Assembly (NCBI RefSeq): GCF_017876775.1
Contig: NZ_JAGIOP010000002.1
Location: 1,116,001-1,180,000, forward strand
Direction: 5' to 3'
Origin: Mycolicibacterium lutetiense
GTDB taxonomy: Bacteria > Actinomycetota > Actinomycetes > Mycobacteriales > Mycobacteriaceae
DNA: 64,000 nucleotides
A program made the translations under genes and the position numbers. A model generated the notes under the pieces. The model searched no databases and was not told where the DNA came from. It worked only from the letters and a program-made list of their open reading frames with translations. How positions within the stretch are numbered: position 1 is the first letter of the stretch; every line of letters starts with the position of its first letter. This document shows, piece by piece, positions 9,989 to 19,700 of this stretch.

Positions 9989-10762
9989 TCACAGCGGCGT
10001 CACGTACGCGGAGCTGATGCCGCCGTCGACCAGGAACGTGGAACCCGTGATGAACGACGCGTCGTCGCTCGCCAGGAACGCCACCGCAGCGGCCAACTCC
10101 TCGGGCTCGGCGAAGCGGCCGACCGGGACGTGCACCAGGCGCCGCGCGGCACGCTCGGGATCCTTGGCGAACAACTCCTGCAGCAGCGGGGTGTTCACCG
10201 GGCCGGGGCACAGCGCGTTGACCCGGATACCCTGTCGCGCGTACTGCACCCCGAGCTCGCGCGACATCGCCAGCACTCCGCCCTTGGACGCGGTGTAGGA
10301 GATCTGGGAGGTCGCCGAACCCATCACCGCGACGAACGAAGCGGTGTTGATGATCGAGCCCCTGCCTGCCGGAACCATGTGCCGCAGCGCTGCCCGGCAC
10401 GACAGGTACACCGATTTCAGGTTGATGTCCTGCACCTGCTGCCAGACCGGCAGCTCGGTGGTCTCGATCAGGTCGTCCTCGGGCGGCGAGATCCCGGCGT
10501 TGTTGAACGCGATGTCGACCGAGCCGAATGTCGCTGCTGCGGTGTCGAAGAGATGGTCGACGGCGTCCTGGTCGGATACGTCGACACCGACGAACAGCCC
10601 GTCGAGTTCCTCGGCGGCGGCCTCGCCCGCGGCCAGGTCGATGTCACCGACCACGATCGTGGCGCCCTCGGCCCGCAGCCGCCGCCCGGTGGCCAGGCCG
10701 ATGCCACCGGCGCCTCCGGTGATGACGGCAACCTTGCCGGCCAGGCGTTGGGTCAGATCCAT
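9989..10762 (-). CDS. Short-chain dehydrogenase/reductase (Rv2857c type)
   Basis: A 257-residue classical SDR: the NAD(P) motif TGGAGGIG (residues 15-22), the NNAG motif in FNNAGIS, catalytic Ser in NTASF and YTASK, and the C-terminal GSTFLVDGG. GDIDLAAG after beta-2, with an acidic residue at its end, points to NAD(H) preference. The start abuts the stop of the aldehyde dehydrogenase gene (10763) with no gap, so the two are translationally linked. In the context of glnA4, an amidotransferase and an aldehyde dehydrogenase it probably oxidises or reduces an intermediate of amine catabolism; the specific substrate is unknown. Confidence 0.88.
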   Translation of the reverse strand: MDLTQRLAGKVAVITGGAGGIGLATGRRLRAEGATIVVGDIDLAAGEAAAEELDGLFVGVDVSDQDAVDHLFDTAAATFGSVDIAFNNAGISPPEDDLIETTELPVWQQVQDINLKSVYLSCRAALRHMVPAGRGSIINTASFVAVMGSATSQISYTASKGGVLAMSRELGVQYARQGIRVNALCPGPVNTPLLQELFAKDPERAARRLVHVPVGRFAEPEELAAAVAFLASDDASFITGSTFLVDGGISSAYVTPL

Positions 10763-12127
10763 CTACAACTCCTCTACTGCGAAAAAGACATTCTTGGTTT
10801 CGGTGAAAGACAGCGGTGCGTCGGGTCCCAACTCGCGCCCCAGACCCGACTGCTTGAACCCGCCGAACGGCGTGTTGTAGCGCACCGAGGAATGTGAGTT
10901 GACGCTGAGATTGCCCGATTCCACCGCCCTCGACACCCGCATCGCGCGCGAGAGATTGTCGGTCCAAATCGAGCCGGACAAACCATAGGGGGTGTCGTTG
11001 GCGAGGGAGACGGCGTCGGCCTCGTCCTCGAACGGCAGCACCGTCACCACCGGACCGAAGATCTCGTCGGTCACCGTGCGGTCGGTGCGCTGCGGGGTCA
11101 ACACCGTCGGCGGGAACCAGAACCCGGGCCCCTCGGGGGCCGAGCCCCGGAATGCCACCGGGGCACCGTCGGGAACATAGGACGACACCGATTCCCAGTG
11201 CGGACGCGACACCAACGGCCCCATCTCGGTCTCGCGCGCCGTGGGATCCCCGACAACCACGCCCTGGACCGCGGGTTCGAGCAACTCCATGAACCGGTCG
11301 TAGACGCTGCGCTGCACCAGAATCCGGCTGCGCGCACAGCAGTCCTGGCCCGCGTTGTCGAAAACCCCGTAAGGTGCGGTGGCCGCGGCCTTCGCCAGAT
11401 CGCAGTCGTCGAACACGATATTGGCGCTCTTGCCGCCCAACTCCAGGGTGACGCGCTTGACCTGAGCCGCGGCCCCGGCCATCACCCGCGTCCCCACCGC
11501 GGTGGACCCGGTGAACACCACCTTGCGCACGCCGGGATGGGTGACGAACCGCTCCCCGACCACCGAACCCTTGCCGGGCAGCACCTGGAAGAGCCCGGCC
11601 GGCAAACCCGATTCGACGGCGAGTTCACCGAGCCGGATCGAGGTGAGCGGCGTCCATTCCGCGGGCTTGAGCAGCACAGCATTACCTGCGGCCAGTGCGG
11701 GTGCAAAACCCCAGGCGGCGATCGTCATCGGGAAGTTCCACGGGGTGATCAGCCCGACCGTGCCCAGCGGCTCGTTGAACGTGACGTCGAGGCCGCCGGC
11801 CACCGGGATCTGCTTGCCGCTCAACCGCTCCGGAGTGGCCGAGTAGAACTGCAGGACGTCGCGGACGTCCCCGGCCTCCCATTCGGCCTGGCCGATCGGA
11901 TGCCCGGAATTGGCCACCTCCAGGGCGGCAAGCTCATCGATGTGGGCATCGACGACGGCGGCGAAGGCACGCAGTGCGGCGGCCCTATCGGCCGGCGCCA
12001 ACCTGGCCCAGGCGCGTTGCGCCACGGCCGCGCGTGCCACCGCATCGTCGACGCCGGCCACGTCACAGAGTTGGACCGAGGTCAGCACCTCCTCGGTGGC
12101 CGGGTTGATGACCTGGCTGGACGTCAT
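10763..12127 (-). CDS. aldC: NAD(P)-dependent aldehyde dehydrogenase AldC
   Basis: A 454-residue aldehyde dehydrogenase. Motifs: PWNFPM (substrate/cofactor entrance), FTGSTAVG (cofactor), LELGGKSA (general-base Glu), GQDCCARSR with the catalytic cysteine, and EIFGPVVTVLPF. The start was set at ATG 12127 (MTSSQVINPATEEV) rather than an upstream codon of the open frame, because this matches the family N-terminus and overlaps the stop of the amidotransferase gene as ATGA. In the gamma-glutamylation pathway of amine catabolism, this type oxidises the gamma-glutamyl-aminoaldehyde to an acid (PuuC-like), which fits its neighbours. Confidence 0.92.
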   Translation of the reverse strand: MTSSQVINPATEEVLTSVQLCDVAGVDDAVARAAVAQRAWARLAPADRAAALRAFAAVVDAHIDELAALEVANSGHPIGQAEWEAGDVRDVLQFYSATPERLSGKQIPVAGGLDVTFNEPLGTVGLITPWNFPMTIAAWGFAPALAAGNAVLLKPAEWTPLTSIRLGELAVESGLPAGLFQVLPGKGSVVGERFVTHPGVRKVVFTGSTAVGTRVMAGAAAQVKRVTLELGGKSANIVFDDCDLAKAAATAPYGVFDNAGQDCCARSRILVQRSVYDRFMELLEPAVQGVVVGDPTARETEMGPLVSRPHWESVSSYVPDGAPVAFRGSAPEGPGFWFPPTVLTPQRTDRTVTDEIFGPVVTVLPFEDEADAVSLANDTPYGLSGSIWTDNLSRAMRVSRAVESGNLSVNSHSSVRYNTPFGGFKQSGLGRELGPDAPLSFTETKNVFFAVEEL

Positions 12128-12891
12128 GAAATTCTTTCTGTCGCATAGGTTCTGGCGGCATCCACCACGGCGGTGAACAACCGCACGTCGTCGAGGCTTT
12201 CCTCCGGGTGCCATTGCACCCCCAGCACGAACGCTTCGCCGGACAGCGCCGGGTCGCGTTCGACGGCCTCGATCACGCCGTCGCTGTCGCGGGCGCTGAC
12301 CACCAGGCCCTCACCGAGCCGGTCGATGGCCTGGTGGTGATAGCACTGCGCATCCGACGTCTCGCCGATCAGGGCGGCCAGCAACGTGTCGGGCACGGTG
12401 CGTACCGCCGATGTGCCGAACACCGCGTTGCCCTTCTGATGATGACTGTGCCCGATCACCTCGGGCAGGTGCTGGTGCAGGGTGCCGCCGAGCGCCGTGT
12501 TGAGGACCTGCGCCCCGCGGCACACGCCGAGCACCGGAATACCGCGTCGTAGAGCGGCTTCCAGCAGGACGAACTCCCAGGCATCGCGCTCGGTAGGCGG
12601 CTCGTTGGTGGCCGAATGGGGCTGCTGCCCATAACGTGCCGGATCCACGTCCGGGCCGCCGGTGATGACCAGCCCGTCGACGCGGTCGAGCACCCGGTCG
12701 GCGATCTCACGATCCACCGGCTGCGGCGGTAACAGCAGTGCGATACCACCGGCGCGGGTGACGCCTTCGAAATAGACCTGCGGCAGGAAACTCGCCGGCA
12801 CGTCCCAGACTCCCGTCTGCGCCTGCTGCAGATAGGTCGTCATGCCGATCACCGGCCAGGCGCTCGCACCGCCCGTCTCAGAGCCGCTCAA
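12124..12891 (-). CDS. Class I glutamine amidotransferase, gamma-glutamyl-GABA hydrolase (PuuD) type
   Basis: A 255-residue peptidase-C26-like hydrolase: the nucleophile Cys124 in GVCRGAQ and the His228/Glu230 pair in QWHPEES, with DGLVITGGPDVDP at residues 72-84. PuuD-type enzymes release the free acid from a gamma-glutamyl conjugate. It overlaps both neighbours: its start lies 14 bases inside the 3' end of glnA4 and its stop overlaps the aldC start as ATGA. The start codon is a TTG at 12891; an ATG at 12843 would remove the first beta-strand, so TTG was preferred although no clear ribosome site is seen. Matches Rv2859c by position. Confidence 0.88.
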   Translation of the reverse strand: MSGSETGGASAWPVIGMTTYLQQAQTGVWDVPASFLPQVYFEGVTRAGGIALLLPPQPVDREIADRVLDRVDGLVITGGPDVDPARYGQQPHSATNEPPTERDAWEFVLLEAALRRGIPVLGVCRGAQVLNTALGGTLHQHLPEVIGHSHHQKGNAVFGTSAVRTVPDTLLAALIGETSDAQCYHHQAIDRLGEGLVVSARDSDGVIEAVERDPALSGEAFVLGVQWHPEESLDDVRLFTAVVDAARTYATERIS

Positions 12892-14245
12892 AACCGCGAA
12901 CCCTTTCCCAGTCGGTCACCGCAGAGTTGAACGCGGCCAGTTCGACCCGCGCGTTGTTCAGGTAGTGCTCGACGACGTCGTCCCCGAAGGCCGCGCGCGC
13001 CACCTCGGACTTCTCGAACAACTCGGCCGCCTCTGCCAAGGTGGTGGGCAACCGTTGCGCCTCAACGGCATAGGCGTTGCCCGGCAGCGCCTCGGGCAGT
13101 TCCAGCTCGTGATCGATGCCGTGCAGTCCCCCGGCGATCAGTGCCGACACCGCCAGATACTGGTTGACATCGCCCCCGGGCGCCCGACATTCCACCCGCA
13201 TACCGGACCCGTGGCCGACCACCCGCAACGCACAGGTACGGTTGTCCAGGCCCCAGGCAATGACGGTGGGCGCAAAGCTGCCGTCGGAAAACCTCTTGTA
13301 GGAGTTGATGTTCGGCGCATGGAAAAGGGTCAGCTCGCGCAGAGTGGCCAGTTGACCGGCAATGAAACTGCGGAACATCGACGACATCCCGTGCGGCCCG
13401 GACTCGTCGGTGAATACGAGTGCCCCGTCGTCGCCGCGAAGCGAGATGTGGATGTGACAGCTGTTCCCTTCGCGCTCATCGAATTTCGCCATGAACGTCA
13501 GGCTCTTGCCGTGCTGGTCGGCAATCTCCTTTGCGCCGTTCTTGTAGATGGTGTGGTTGTCGCACGTGTTGCGGGCGTGGTCGTAGCGGAAGGCGATCTC
13601 CTGCTGACCCAGGTTGCACTCCCCCTTGACGCCCTCGCAGTACAGCCCGGCACCCTCCATGCCGAGGCGGATGTCGCGCAGCAGCGGTTCCATCCGGGTG
13701 GACGCCAGCATCGAGTAGTCGACGTTGTAGTCGCTGGCCGGTGTCAGGTCGCGATAGCCCGCCGCCCACGCCTCGCGGAATGTGTTGTCGAAGACCATGA
13801 ATTCAAGCTCGGTGCCGACGTAGGGCACCAGCTTCCGCTCGGCCAGACGGTCGATCTGCCGGTTGAGGATGCTCCGCGGCGCCTGCTCGACAGGGCTACC
13901 GTCGAGCCGCGACAGGTCAGCCATCACCAGCGCGGTGCCGGGCAGCCACGGGACCACCCGCAGGGTGCTGAAATCCGCGGTCATCACCATGTCCCCGTAC
14001 CCGGTGTCCCAACTCGACATCGAGTAGCCATCGACGGTGTTCATCTCGACATCGACTGCGAGCAGGTAGTTGCAGCACTCCGCGCCGTGCGCGGCAACCT
14101 GCTCCAAGAACAGCCGACCGGAAACCCGCTTGCCCGTGAGCCGGCCCTGCATATCGCAGAAGGCGACGATCACGGTGTCGATCTCACCTGCGGTCACCAT
14201 CCGCTCCAGGTCGGCCTGGGCCAGCATGCCGGGGTTCTGGCTCAT
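12878..14245 (-). CDS. glnA4: Glutamine-synthetase-like gamma-glutamylamine synthetase GlnA4
   Basis: A 455-residue protein of the glutamine synthetase fold. Family stretches seen include GTELEFMVFD (metal-binding Glu), KGECNLGQQEIAFRYD, NSCHIHISLRG (ammonia/glutamate-site histidine) and VECRAPGGDVNQYLA. The start is ATG 14245, preceded by AGGAGGGAGCGC; the frame extends further upstream but without support. Divergence from GlnA1 and the operon with an amidotransferase, aldehyde dehydrogenase and SDR suggest it glutamylates an amine (polyamine or ethanolamine type) rather than ammonia, as for PuuA or Streptomyces GlnA3/GlnA4; the true substrate is inferred. It heads a four-gene operon. Confidence 0.9.
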   Translation of the reverse strand: MSQNPGMLAQADLERMVTAGEIDTVIVAFCDMQGRLTGKRVSGRLFLEQVAAHGAECCNYLLAVDVEMNTVDGYSMSSWDTGYGDMVMTADFSTLRVVPWLPGTALVMADLSRLDGSPVEQAPRSILNRQIDRLAERKLVPYVGTELEFMVFDNTFREAWAAGYRDLTPASDYNVDYSMLASTRMEPLLRDIRLGMEGAGLYCEGVKGECNLGQQEIAFRYDHARNTCDNHTIYKNGAKEIADQHGKSLTFMAKFDEREGNSCHIHISLRGDDGALVFTDESGPHGMSSMFRSFIAGQLATLRELTLFHAPNINSYKRFSDGSFAPTVIAWGLDNRTCALRVVGHGSGMRVECRAPGGDVNQYLAVSALIAGGLHGIDHELELPEALPGNAYAVEAQRLPTTLAEAAELFEKSEVARAAFGDDVVEHYLNNARVELAAFNSAVTDWERVRGFERL

Positions 14246-14365
14246 TGCGCTCCCTCCTGCCCGTAGCGGACTTGCCGGCCAACCCGCGGGCCAGCCGACC
14301 ATTGCCTCGTCGATGACGTCACGATCGTGCACTGAACTAGCATGATTGTCACCTGTAAAAGGTAG

Positions 14366-14393
14366 GACAACAGACCCAAAAGGTTCTATTGTC
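14366..14393. promoter_or_regulatory. Candidate operator upstream of glnA4 operon
   Basis: An imperfect dyad with outer arms GACAA/TTGTC and inner AGA/TCT and CC/GG pairs separated by CAAAA, about 120 bases upstream of the glnA4 start. A third TTGTC element occurs at 14346-14350. Repeated GACAA half-sites at an operon head suggest repressor binding. Part of the 225-base space between glnA4 and the helicase stop; otherwise I see nothing in that space. Confidence 0.4.
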
Positions 14394-14470
14394 GTGTGGC
14401 GTTTCTACGCGGTGGTCTCGATCGTCGAGATCATCAGGTCGACACCTCCGCTACCGCAGTATCCCGGTGA

Positions 14471-17400
14471 TCAGGCGAGTAGTTCGCGGATGTCGGAGGC
14501 GGAGATGGTCGAGCCGAACAGCTCACCGTCGTCGACCACCGCGGCGAACAGGGCCCGCTTGCGGTCCTGCAATGCCACCACTTTCTCCTCGATGGTGTTC
14601 TCCGCGACCAGGCGGTAGACGCTGACCGGGCGGGCCTGCCCGATCCGGTGGGCCCGGTCGACGGCCTGAGCCTCGGCCGCCGGGCTCCACCACGGGTCAC
14701 ACAGGAAGCAGTAGTCGGCGGCAGTGAGGTTGAGACCGAATCCACCCGCTTTCAGGCTGATCAGAAACACCTGCTTGGCGCCGGCACCGAATTCCTCGAT
14801 GGCTCTGGCCCTTCCGTCAGAGTCGACGGAACCGTCGAGGTAGCTGTAGGCGATACCCGCCGAATCCAGATGCGCCCGGACGATGGCGAGGAATCCGGTG
14901 AACTGGCTGAACACCAGCGCACTGTGCCCCTCTGCCACCAGCTGATCGAGCTGTTCGACCAGGAAGTCGATTTTGGCCGACCCCACTGAGCGGGCAGAGT
15001 CGTCGACCAATCCCGGATGCAGGCTCAGCTGACGCAGCAGGGTCAGCGACCGGAAGATCTGGAACCGGTTCTTTTCCCAGTCCCCCAGCAGTCCCAACAC
15101 CTTCTGACGCTCCCGGGCCAGCCGCGTGTCGTAGATCTTGCGATGCTTGGCACTCAGGCCGATGGTCAGCACCTGCTCACTCTTCGGTGGCAGCTCGGTG
15201 AGCACCTGACTTTTCGTCCGGCGCAACAGCACCGGTTTGATCCGCCTGCGTAACACCGGTAGCAGATCGTCGGCAGTTCCCGATTCGATCGGCTTACGAA
15301 AATAGGTCTCGAACACCTTCGGTGACGGGAACAGCCCGGGCACCGTGATCGACAGCAGCGACCACAACTCCATCAGGTTGTTCTCCATTGGTGTGCCGGT
15401 GATCGCCAACTTGAACGGCACGTCGAGGAGCCGAGCGGCCTGATGCGTCTTGCTGTGATGGTTCTTGACGAACTGGGCTTCATCGAGAATCATTCCGGCC
15501 CACGGAATTTGCGAGTAGGCCGCCACGTCCATGCGCAGCAGCGTGTAGGAGGTGACGACGATGTCCGCCGCGGCCACCTGTTCGGCCAGGTCCACGGCTG
15601 CCCGGGCAGCGGTGGAGGTCACGACCACCGCGTTCAGACCAGGGGTGAACTTGCTGCATTCTGACACCCAGTTGCGGGCAACGCTGGTGGGCGCCACCAC
15701 CAGAAACTTCCCGGCGCCACCGCTCACGGCACGCGCGAGGAGTGCCAGGGTCTGCACGGTCTTGCCCAGACCCATGTCATCGGCGAGGATGCCGCCGATT
15801 CCGTTGTCCCAGAGGAAGGAAAGCCAGTCCAGGCCGTCACGTTGGTAGTCGCGCAGTTCGGCATCAAGGCCCGCCGGCAGTTCGATCGGCACCGGCGGAC
15901 GAGCGGAGGCCAAGCGCGCCAGATTGGCCCGCCACCGCGCGAGCTGCTCGTCGACGACGCCGAGCTCAAGCAATTCGTCCCACAACGTGATGTTGAGTGA
16001 TGCGGCGTTGACCCGGTCCCCGTCGATCTCGCCGAGCGCGCGCGCCTCGTCCAGCAGTGCCCTCAGCCGGACCAGTTCCGGGGTGTCGAGCCGGAAGTAG
16101 ATACCCGACGGCAGCAGCATATGCGTTGCCCCAGAGGATAATTCACGAATGACCTCGGGCAGTGCCACCGTCTCGCCGTCCACACTCACCGTGACGTTCA
16201 GGCTGAACCAGTCACCCGGAACGGAGGTGTCCCCGGAGAACGACAGCACCGGGTCGGCACCGGCAGCACGGTAGCGGTCATTGGCGTCAACGATCAGATC
16301 CGAGAAAAAGTCCAATTGCGGCAGGGTCTGGTCACACAACACTGCGGCCTCCACCGCGGTGAGGTTCACCCCGCCCAGCAGCGTGCGTCGGGACGCCACC
16401 GTGGCCGCGTCCAGGGCGCTCGCAGCGTTGACGATGGCCCGCAACTCGTGGACGGCGTCGGTGTCGAGCGTCGTGGAGATCCAGCGATTGACATGCTGTG
16501 CCGCTTGACGTTTCCAGTCCTGCGCGGCCGCCGCGACTGCCCGCAAGGCCGGCATCGCCCGCTGCCAGAGCTCCTCCTCGGCGGCGATGTCGCGGTACCC
16601 GATCAGCCCGGCCGACGACACCGGGTCGAAGTCGTGATGCTGATCGTTGACCTCGTACCGCGTGCTCCAGAAGACTCGCGCACCGCCGTCGACGATGTTG
16701 ACGGTCAACGCGGCCAGCGGGCCGGTGATGGTCGGCGGTACGAAGACGCCGTCGGCGACCTCCATGTCCACGCTGCGGGCCAGGCGGGGCAAAATGTCCA
16801 CCGCGAGTTCACGAGCCATATCGGCGGGGATGTGCACCTGCTCGTGATGGCCCAGTAGTTCGGCCATGGTGCGCCCGGGAACCGGATCGAAGGCACCCAG
16901 CCGTAGCACCGAATCGACAACCTGAAACATCCCGTGCGGAGCCGGCATCCCGATCAGCCCGACGCCGTCGGGGTCGCGTTCCTGCCCATCGACGACCAGG
17001 GACACCGACATCACCGCACCGCCGCCGCCCTCGGCGGCGAAGTCCAACCGGAGGCGGACGTTCTTGGCCAACTCGACCGCCCGGATACCTGACGCGGAGT
17101 CGGCCAGGATCGTGACGCCTGCATCCAGCACGTCGTCGAGCCTGGGCCACAGGGTGGCGGGCATTCCGTTGAGCATCATCGGATCGCCGCCTCGCGGCGC
17201 TGAGTAGCGCTCTATCTCCGACACCAGCGCCCGCACCGCCCGGTACTGGTCGCGATCGAACTCGCCCGCGTCGGCGTAGTCCACGAGTCGGCGCCACGTC
17301 AACGCCCGGGTGATCCAGGTGCCCCGTTTGCCGAGGGAAAGCGGGCGCACCATCAGCAACGTCCCTGGGCGGTACCGGGTGGGGGCACCGATGGAGAATT

Positions 17401-17797
17401 CCAGCGCGATCGGTTTGCCGCCCCCGGCGGGGACGGTGACCTCGTCGAGGACCTTGTCGAGCACGTAACGCCAACGCTCCACCGGCGGATCCGCCGTGCC
17501 TGAAGGCGCAGCCACGAGCACCAGGGCAACCGCATGTTTGCAGAACGACCCCACGGGGCATGAACACAACGCCCACTCGACGACGGCCCGACTTCCCGGC
17601 GACAGCCCGACCTCAAGGACGTAGAGCTCACCATGCGAACCCACACAGCGTCCGCGCAAAACTCGATCGTCGTCATCGAACTCGATGTCCCGGACGCGAC
17701 CCTCGGCGGCATAGCATTCACCGCGCACGATCGACTGCGCGCCGAAATCGCGAATCAGCTCGTCACGGGCAATGCCGAAGCCGAATCCAGGCCTCAT
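14471..17797 (-). CDS. SWIM zinc-finger SNF2-family helicase
   Basis: A 1108-residue protein with an N-terminal SWIM zinc finger (Cys78, Cys80, Cys86, His88 in CSCPVGSFCKHA) and a C-terminal SNF2/RapA-like ATPase. Motif I DDMGLGKT lies near residue 673, motif II is LDEAQ, SAT-equivalent is ITGTPMENN, and the C-terminal helicase lobe has LVFSQFTG, LISLKAGGFGLNLTAA and QAVDRAHRIGQ. Such proteins translocate on double-stranded DNA and remodel protein-DNA or RNA-polymerase complexes; the exact role is unknown. It resembles HelZ of M. tuberculosis (from memory). It is divergent from the NAGGN genes with a 97-base gap and stands alone on its strand. Confidence 0.9.
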   Translation of the reverse strand: MRPGFGFGIARDELIRDFGAQSIVRGECYAAEGRVRDIEFDDDDRVLRGRCVGSHGELYVLEVGLSPGSRAVVEWALCSCPVGSFCKHAVALVLVAAPSGTADPPVERWRYVLDKVLDEVTVPAGGGKPIALEFSIGAPTRYRPGTLLMVRPLSLGKRGTWITRALTWRRLVDYADAGEFDRDQYRAVRALVSEIERYSAPRGGDPMMLNGMPATLWPRLDDVLDAGVTILADSASGIRAVELAKNVRLRLDFAAEGGGGAVMSVSLVVDGQERDPDGVGLIGMPAPHGMFQVVDSVLRLGAFDPVPGRTMAELLGHHEQVHIPADMARELAVDILPRLARSVDMEVADGVFVPPTITGPLAALTVNIVDGGARVFWSTRYEVNDQHHDFDPVSSAGLIGYRDIAAEEELWQRAMPALRAVAAAAQDWKRQAAQHVNRWISTTLDTDAVHELRAIVNAASALDAATVASRRTLLGGVNLTAVEAAVLCDQTLPQLDFFSDLIVDANDRYRAAGADPVLSFSGDTSVPGDWFSLNVTVSVDGETVALPEVIRELSSGATHMLLPSGIYFRLDTPELVRLRALLDEARALGEIDGDRVNAASLNITLWDELLELGVVDEQLARWRANLARLASARPPVPIELPAGLDAELRDYQRDGLDWLSFLWDNGIGGILADDMGLGKTVQTLALLARAVSGGAGKFLVVAPTSVARNWVSECSKFTPGLNAVVVTSTAARAAVDLAEQVAAADIVVTSYTLLRMDVAAYSQIPWAGMILDEAQFVKNHHSKTHQAARLLDVPFKLAITGTPMENNLMELWSLLSITVPGLFPSPKVFETYFRKPIESGTADDLLPVLRRRIKPVLLRRTKSQVLTELPPKSEQVLTIGLSAKHRKIYDTRLARERQKVLGLLGDWEKNRFQIFRSLTLLRQLSLHPGLVDDSARSVGSAKIDFLVEQLDQLVAEGHSALVFSQFTGFLAIVRAHLDSAGIAYSYLDGSVDSDGRARAIEEFGAGAKQVFLISLKAGGFGLNLTAADYCFLCDPWWSPAAEAQAVDRAHRIGQARPVSVYRLVAENTIEEKVVALQDRKRALFAAVVDDGELFGSTISASDIRELLA

Positions 17798-17894
17798 GTG
17801 AGCAGGATAAAGGCACCTCCCGACATCTCCGGGTCACACCCCCGACACACCGCGGCTGACGCGCCGCCGACAGATCCTGTGTAGGGTCGAACTG

Positions 17895-19700
17895 ATGTGT
17901 GGAGCCGCCGGGGAGGTGCGTCTCGATGGCCGGACACCGGATATTTCCGCGGTGTCGGCCATGGCAGACGCGATGACGCCCAGGGGTCCGGACGCGGCCG
18001 GTGTGTGGTCGCAAGGCCGGGTCGCGCTGGGTCATCGTCGCCTGAAAATAATCGATCTGACCGAAGCCGGCGCCCAGCCGATGGTCGATCCCGAACTGGG
18101 GTTGACCGTTTGCTGGAACGGCTGCATCTACAACTACCAAGAGCTGCGCCGGGAGCTGTCCGGGCACGGCTACCGGTTCTTCTCGCACAGCGACACCGAG
18201 GTGTTGCTCAAGGCCTATCACCATTGGGGTGACCGGTTCGTCGAACACCTGATGGGGATGTTCGCGTTCGCGATCGTCGAGCGTGACACCGGCCGGGTGC
18301 TGCTGGGCCGCGACCGGCTGGGCATCAAGCCGCTCTACATCACCGAGGACAACCGCCGGATCCGGTTCGCCTCGTCACTACCGGCGCTGCTGGCCGGCGG
18401 CGGCGTCGACACCCGGATCGATCCGATCGCGCTCCACCACTACCTCACCTTCCATTCGGTGGTGCCGCCGCCGTTGACGATCCTGCAGGGCATCAAGAAG
18501 GTGCCGCCCGCGTCCGTCGTCGCGATCGAACCCGACGGCAGCCGCCACACCACGGTCTACTGGTCACCGGACTTCACCCGGCACGCCGACCGGGCCGACT
18601 GGTCGGAAAAGGATTGGGAGGACGCGGTACTCGAGTCGCTGCGGCGTGCTGTCGAGCGTCGACTGGTAGCCGATGTGCCCGTCGGTTGTCTGCTGTCCGG
18701 CGGCGTCGATTCCAGCCTCATCGTCGGACTGCTCGCCGAGGCCGGCCAACACGGGCTGTCCACCTTCTCGATCGGTTTCGAGTCGGTCGGCGGAGTGGCC
18801 GGCGACGAGTTCATGTACTCCGACATCATCGCCGAGCACTTCGAGACCGACCACCACCAGATCCGGATCGGCACCGACCGCATGCTGCCCGCCCTCGACG
18901 GTGCGATCGGCGCGATGAGCGAGCCGATGGTCAGCCATGACTGTGTGGCCTTCTACCTGCTCAGCCAGGAAGTGTCGCGGCACGTCAAGGTGGTGCAGTC
19001 CGGCCAGGGCGCCGACGAGGTGTTCGCCGGTTACCACTGGTACCCGCCGATGGCCGAGCCGGGCGCCGCCGACCTGAACGGTTCCGTGGCCAGCTACCGC
19101 GGCGCGTTCTTCGACCGCGACAGCACCGGAGTAGCCGCGCTGATCAGCGAAAGTTACCGCGCGGAGGGCGACCCCAGCGGGGCATTCGTCACCGATCATT
19201 TTGCAGCGGCAGGCGCGCAGGGCGGTGTCGATCGGGCCCTGCGTCTGGACACCACCGTGATGTTGGTCGACGACCCCGTCAAGCGGGTCGACAACATGAC
19301 CATGGCGTGGGGGCTGGAAGGCCGGGTGCCGTTCCTCGATCACGAGCTCGTCGAGTTGGCCGCCACCTGCCCGCCCGGCCTCAAGACCGCGTACGGGGGC
19401 AAGGGTGTGCTCAAACAGGCTGCGCGCCGGGTGATCCCGGCAGCTGTCATCGACCGTCCCAAGGGATACTTCCCGGTCCCGGCGCTGACCCACCTCGAAG
19501 GGCCGTACCTGGATCTCGTCCGAGACGCGCTGTTTGCGCCAGAAGCCAAGGAGCGCGGCCTGTTTCGTCCCGAGGCCGTCGACCGCCTGTTGGCCGACCC
19601 GAACGGCAAGCTGACCCCGTTGCGCGGCAACGAGTTGTGGCAGATCGCGCTGCTCGAGCTGTGGCTGCAGCGCCACGGCGTGACGGGATCCGCGGCGTGA
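17895..19700 (+). CDS. asnO: N-acetylglutaminylglutamine amidotransferase (AsnB-like, AsnO type)
   Basis: A 601-residue class II amidotransferase of the asparagine-synthetase fold. Cys2 (MCGAAG) is the glutaminase nucleophile, the glutaminase domain covers about residues 2-190, and the synthetase PP-loop is LLSGGVDSS near residue 267. On its own it could be any AsnB, but the next gene is an N-acetylglutaminylglutamine synthetase whose GTG start overlaps this stop as GTGA. That pairing identifies the NAGGN pathway, in which this enzyme forms the terminal amide. NAGGN is an osmolyte known from Pseudomonas and Sinorhizobium. No third (peptidase) gene of some NAGGN loci is present here. Confidence 0.87.
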   Translation: MCGAAGEVRLDGRTPDISAVSAMADAMTPRGPDAAGVWSQGRVALGHRRLKIIDLTEAGAQPMVDPELGLTVCWNGCIYNYQELRRELSGHGYRFFSHSDTEVLLKAYHHWGDRFVEHLMGMFAFAIVERDTGRVLLGRDRLGIKPLYITEDNRRIRFASSLPALLAGGGVDTRIDPIALHHYLTFHSVVPPPLTILQGIKKVPPASVVAIEPDGSRHTTVYWSPDFTRHADRADWSEKDWEDAVLESLRRAVERRLVADVPVGCLLSGGVDSSLIVGLLAEAGQHGLSTFSIGFESVGGVAGDEFMYSDIIAEHFETDHHQIRIGTDRMLPALDGAIGAMSEPMVSHDCVAFYLLSQEVSRHVKVVQSGQGADEVFAGYHWYPPMAEPGAADLNGSVASYRGAFFDRDSTGVAALISESYRAEGDPSGAFVTDHFAAAGAQGGVDRALRLDTTVMLVDDPVKRVDNMTMAWGLEGRVPFLDHELVELAATCPPGLKTAYGGKGVLKQAARRVIPAAVIDRPKGYFPVPALTHLEGPYLDLVRDALFAPEAKERGLFRPEAVDRLLADPNGKLTPLRGNELWQIALLELWLQRHGVTGSAA

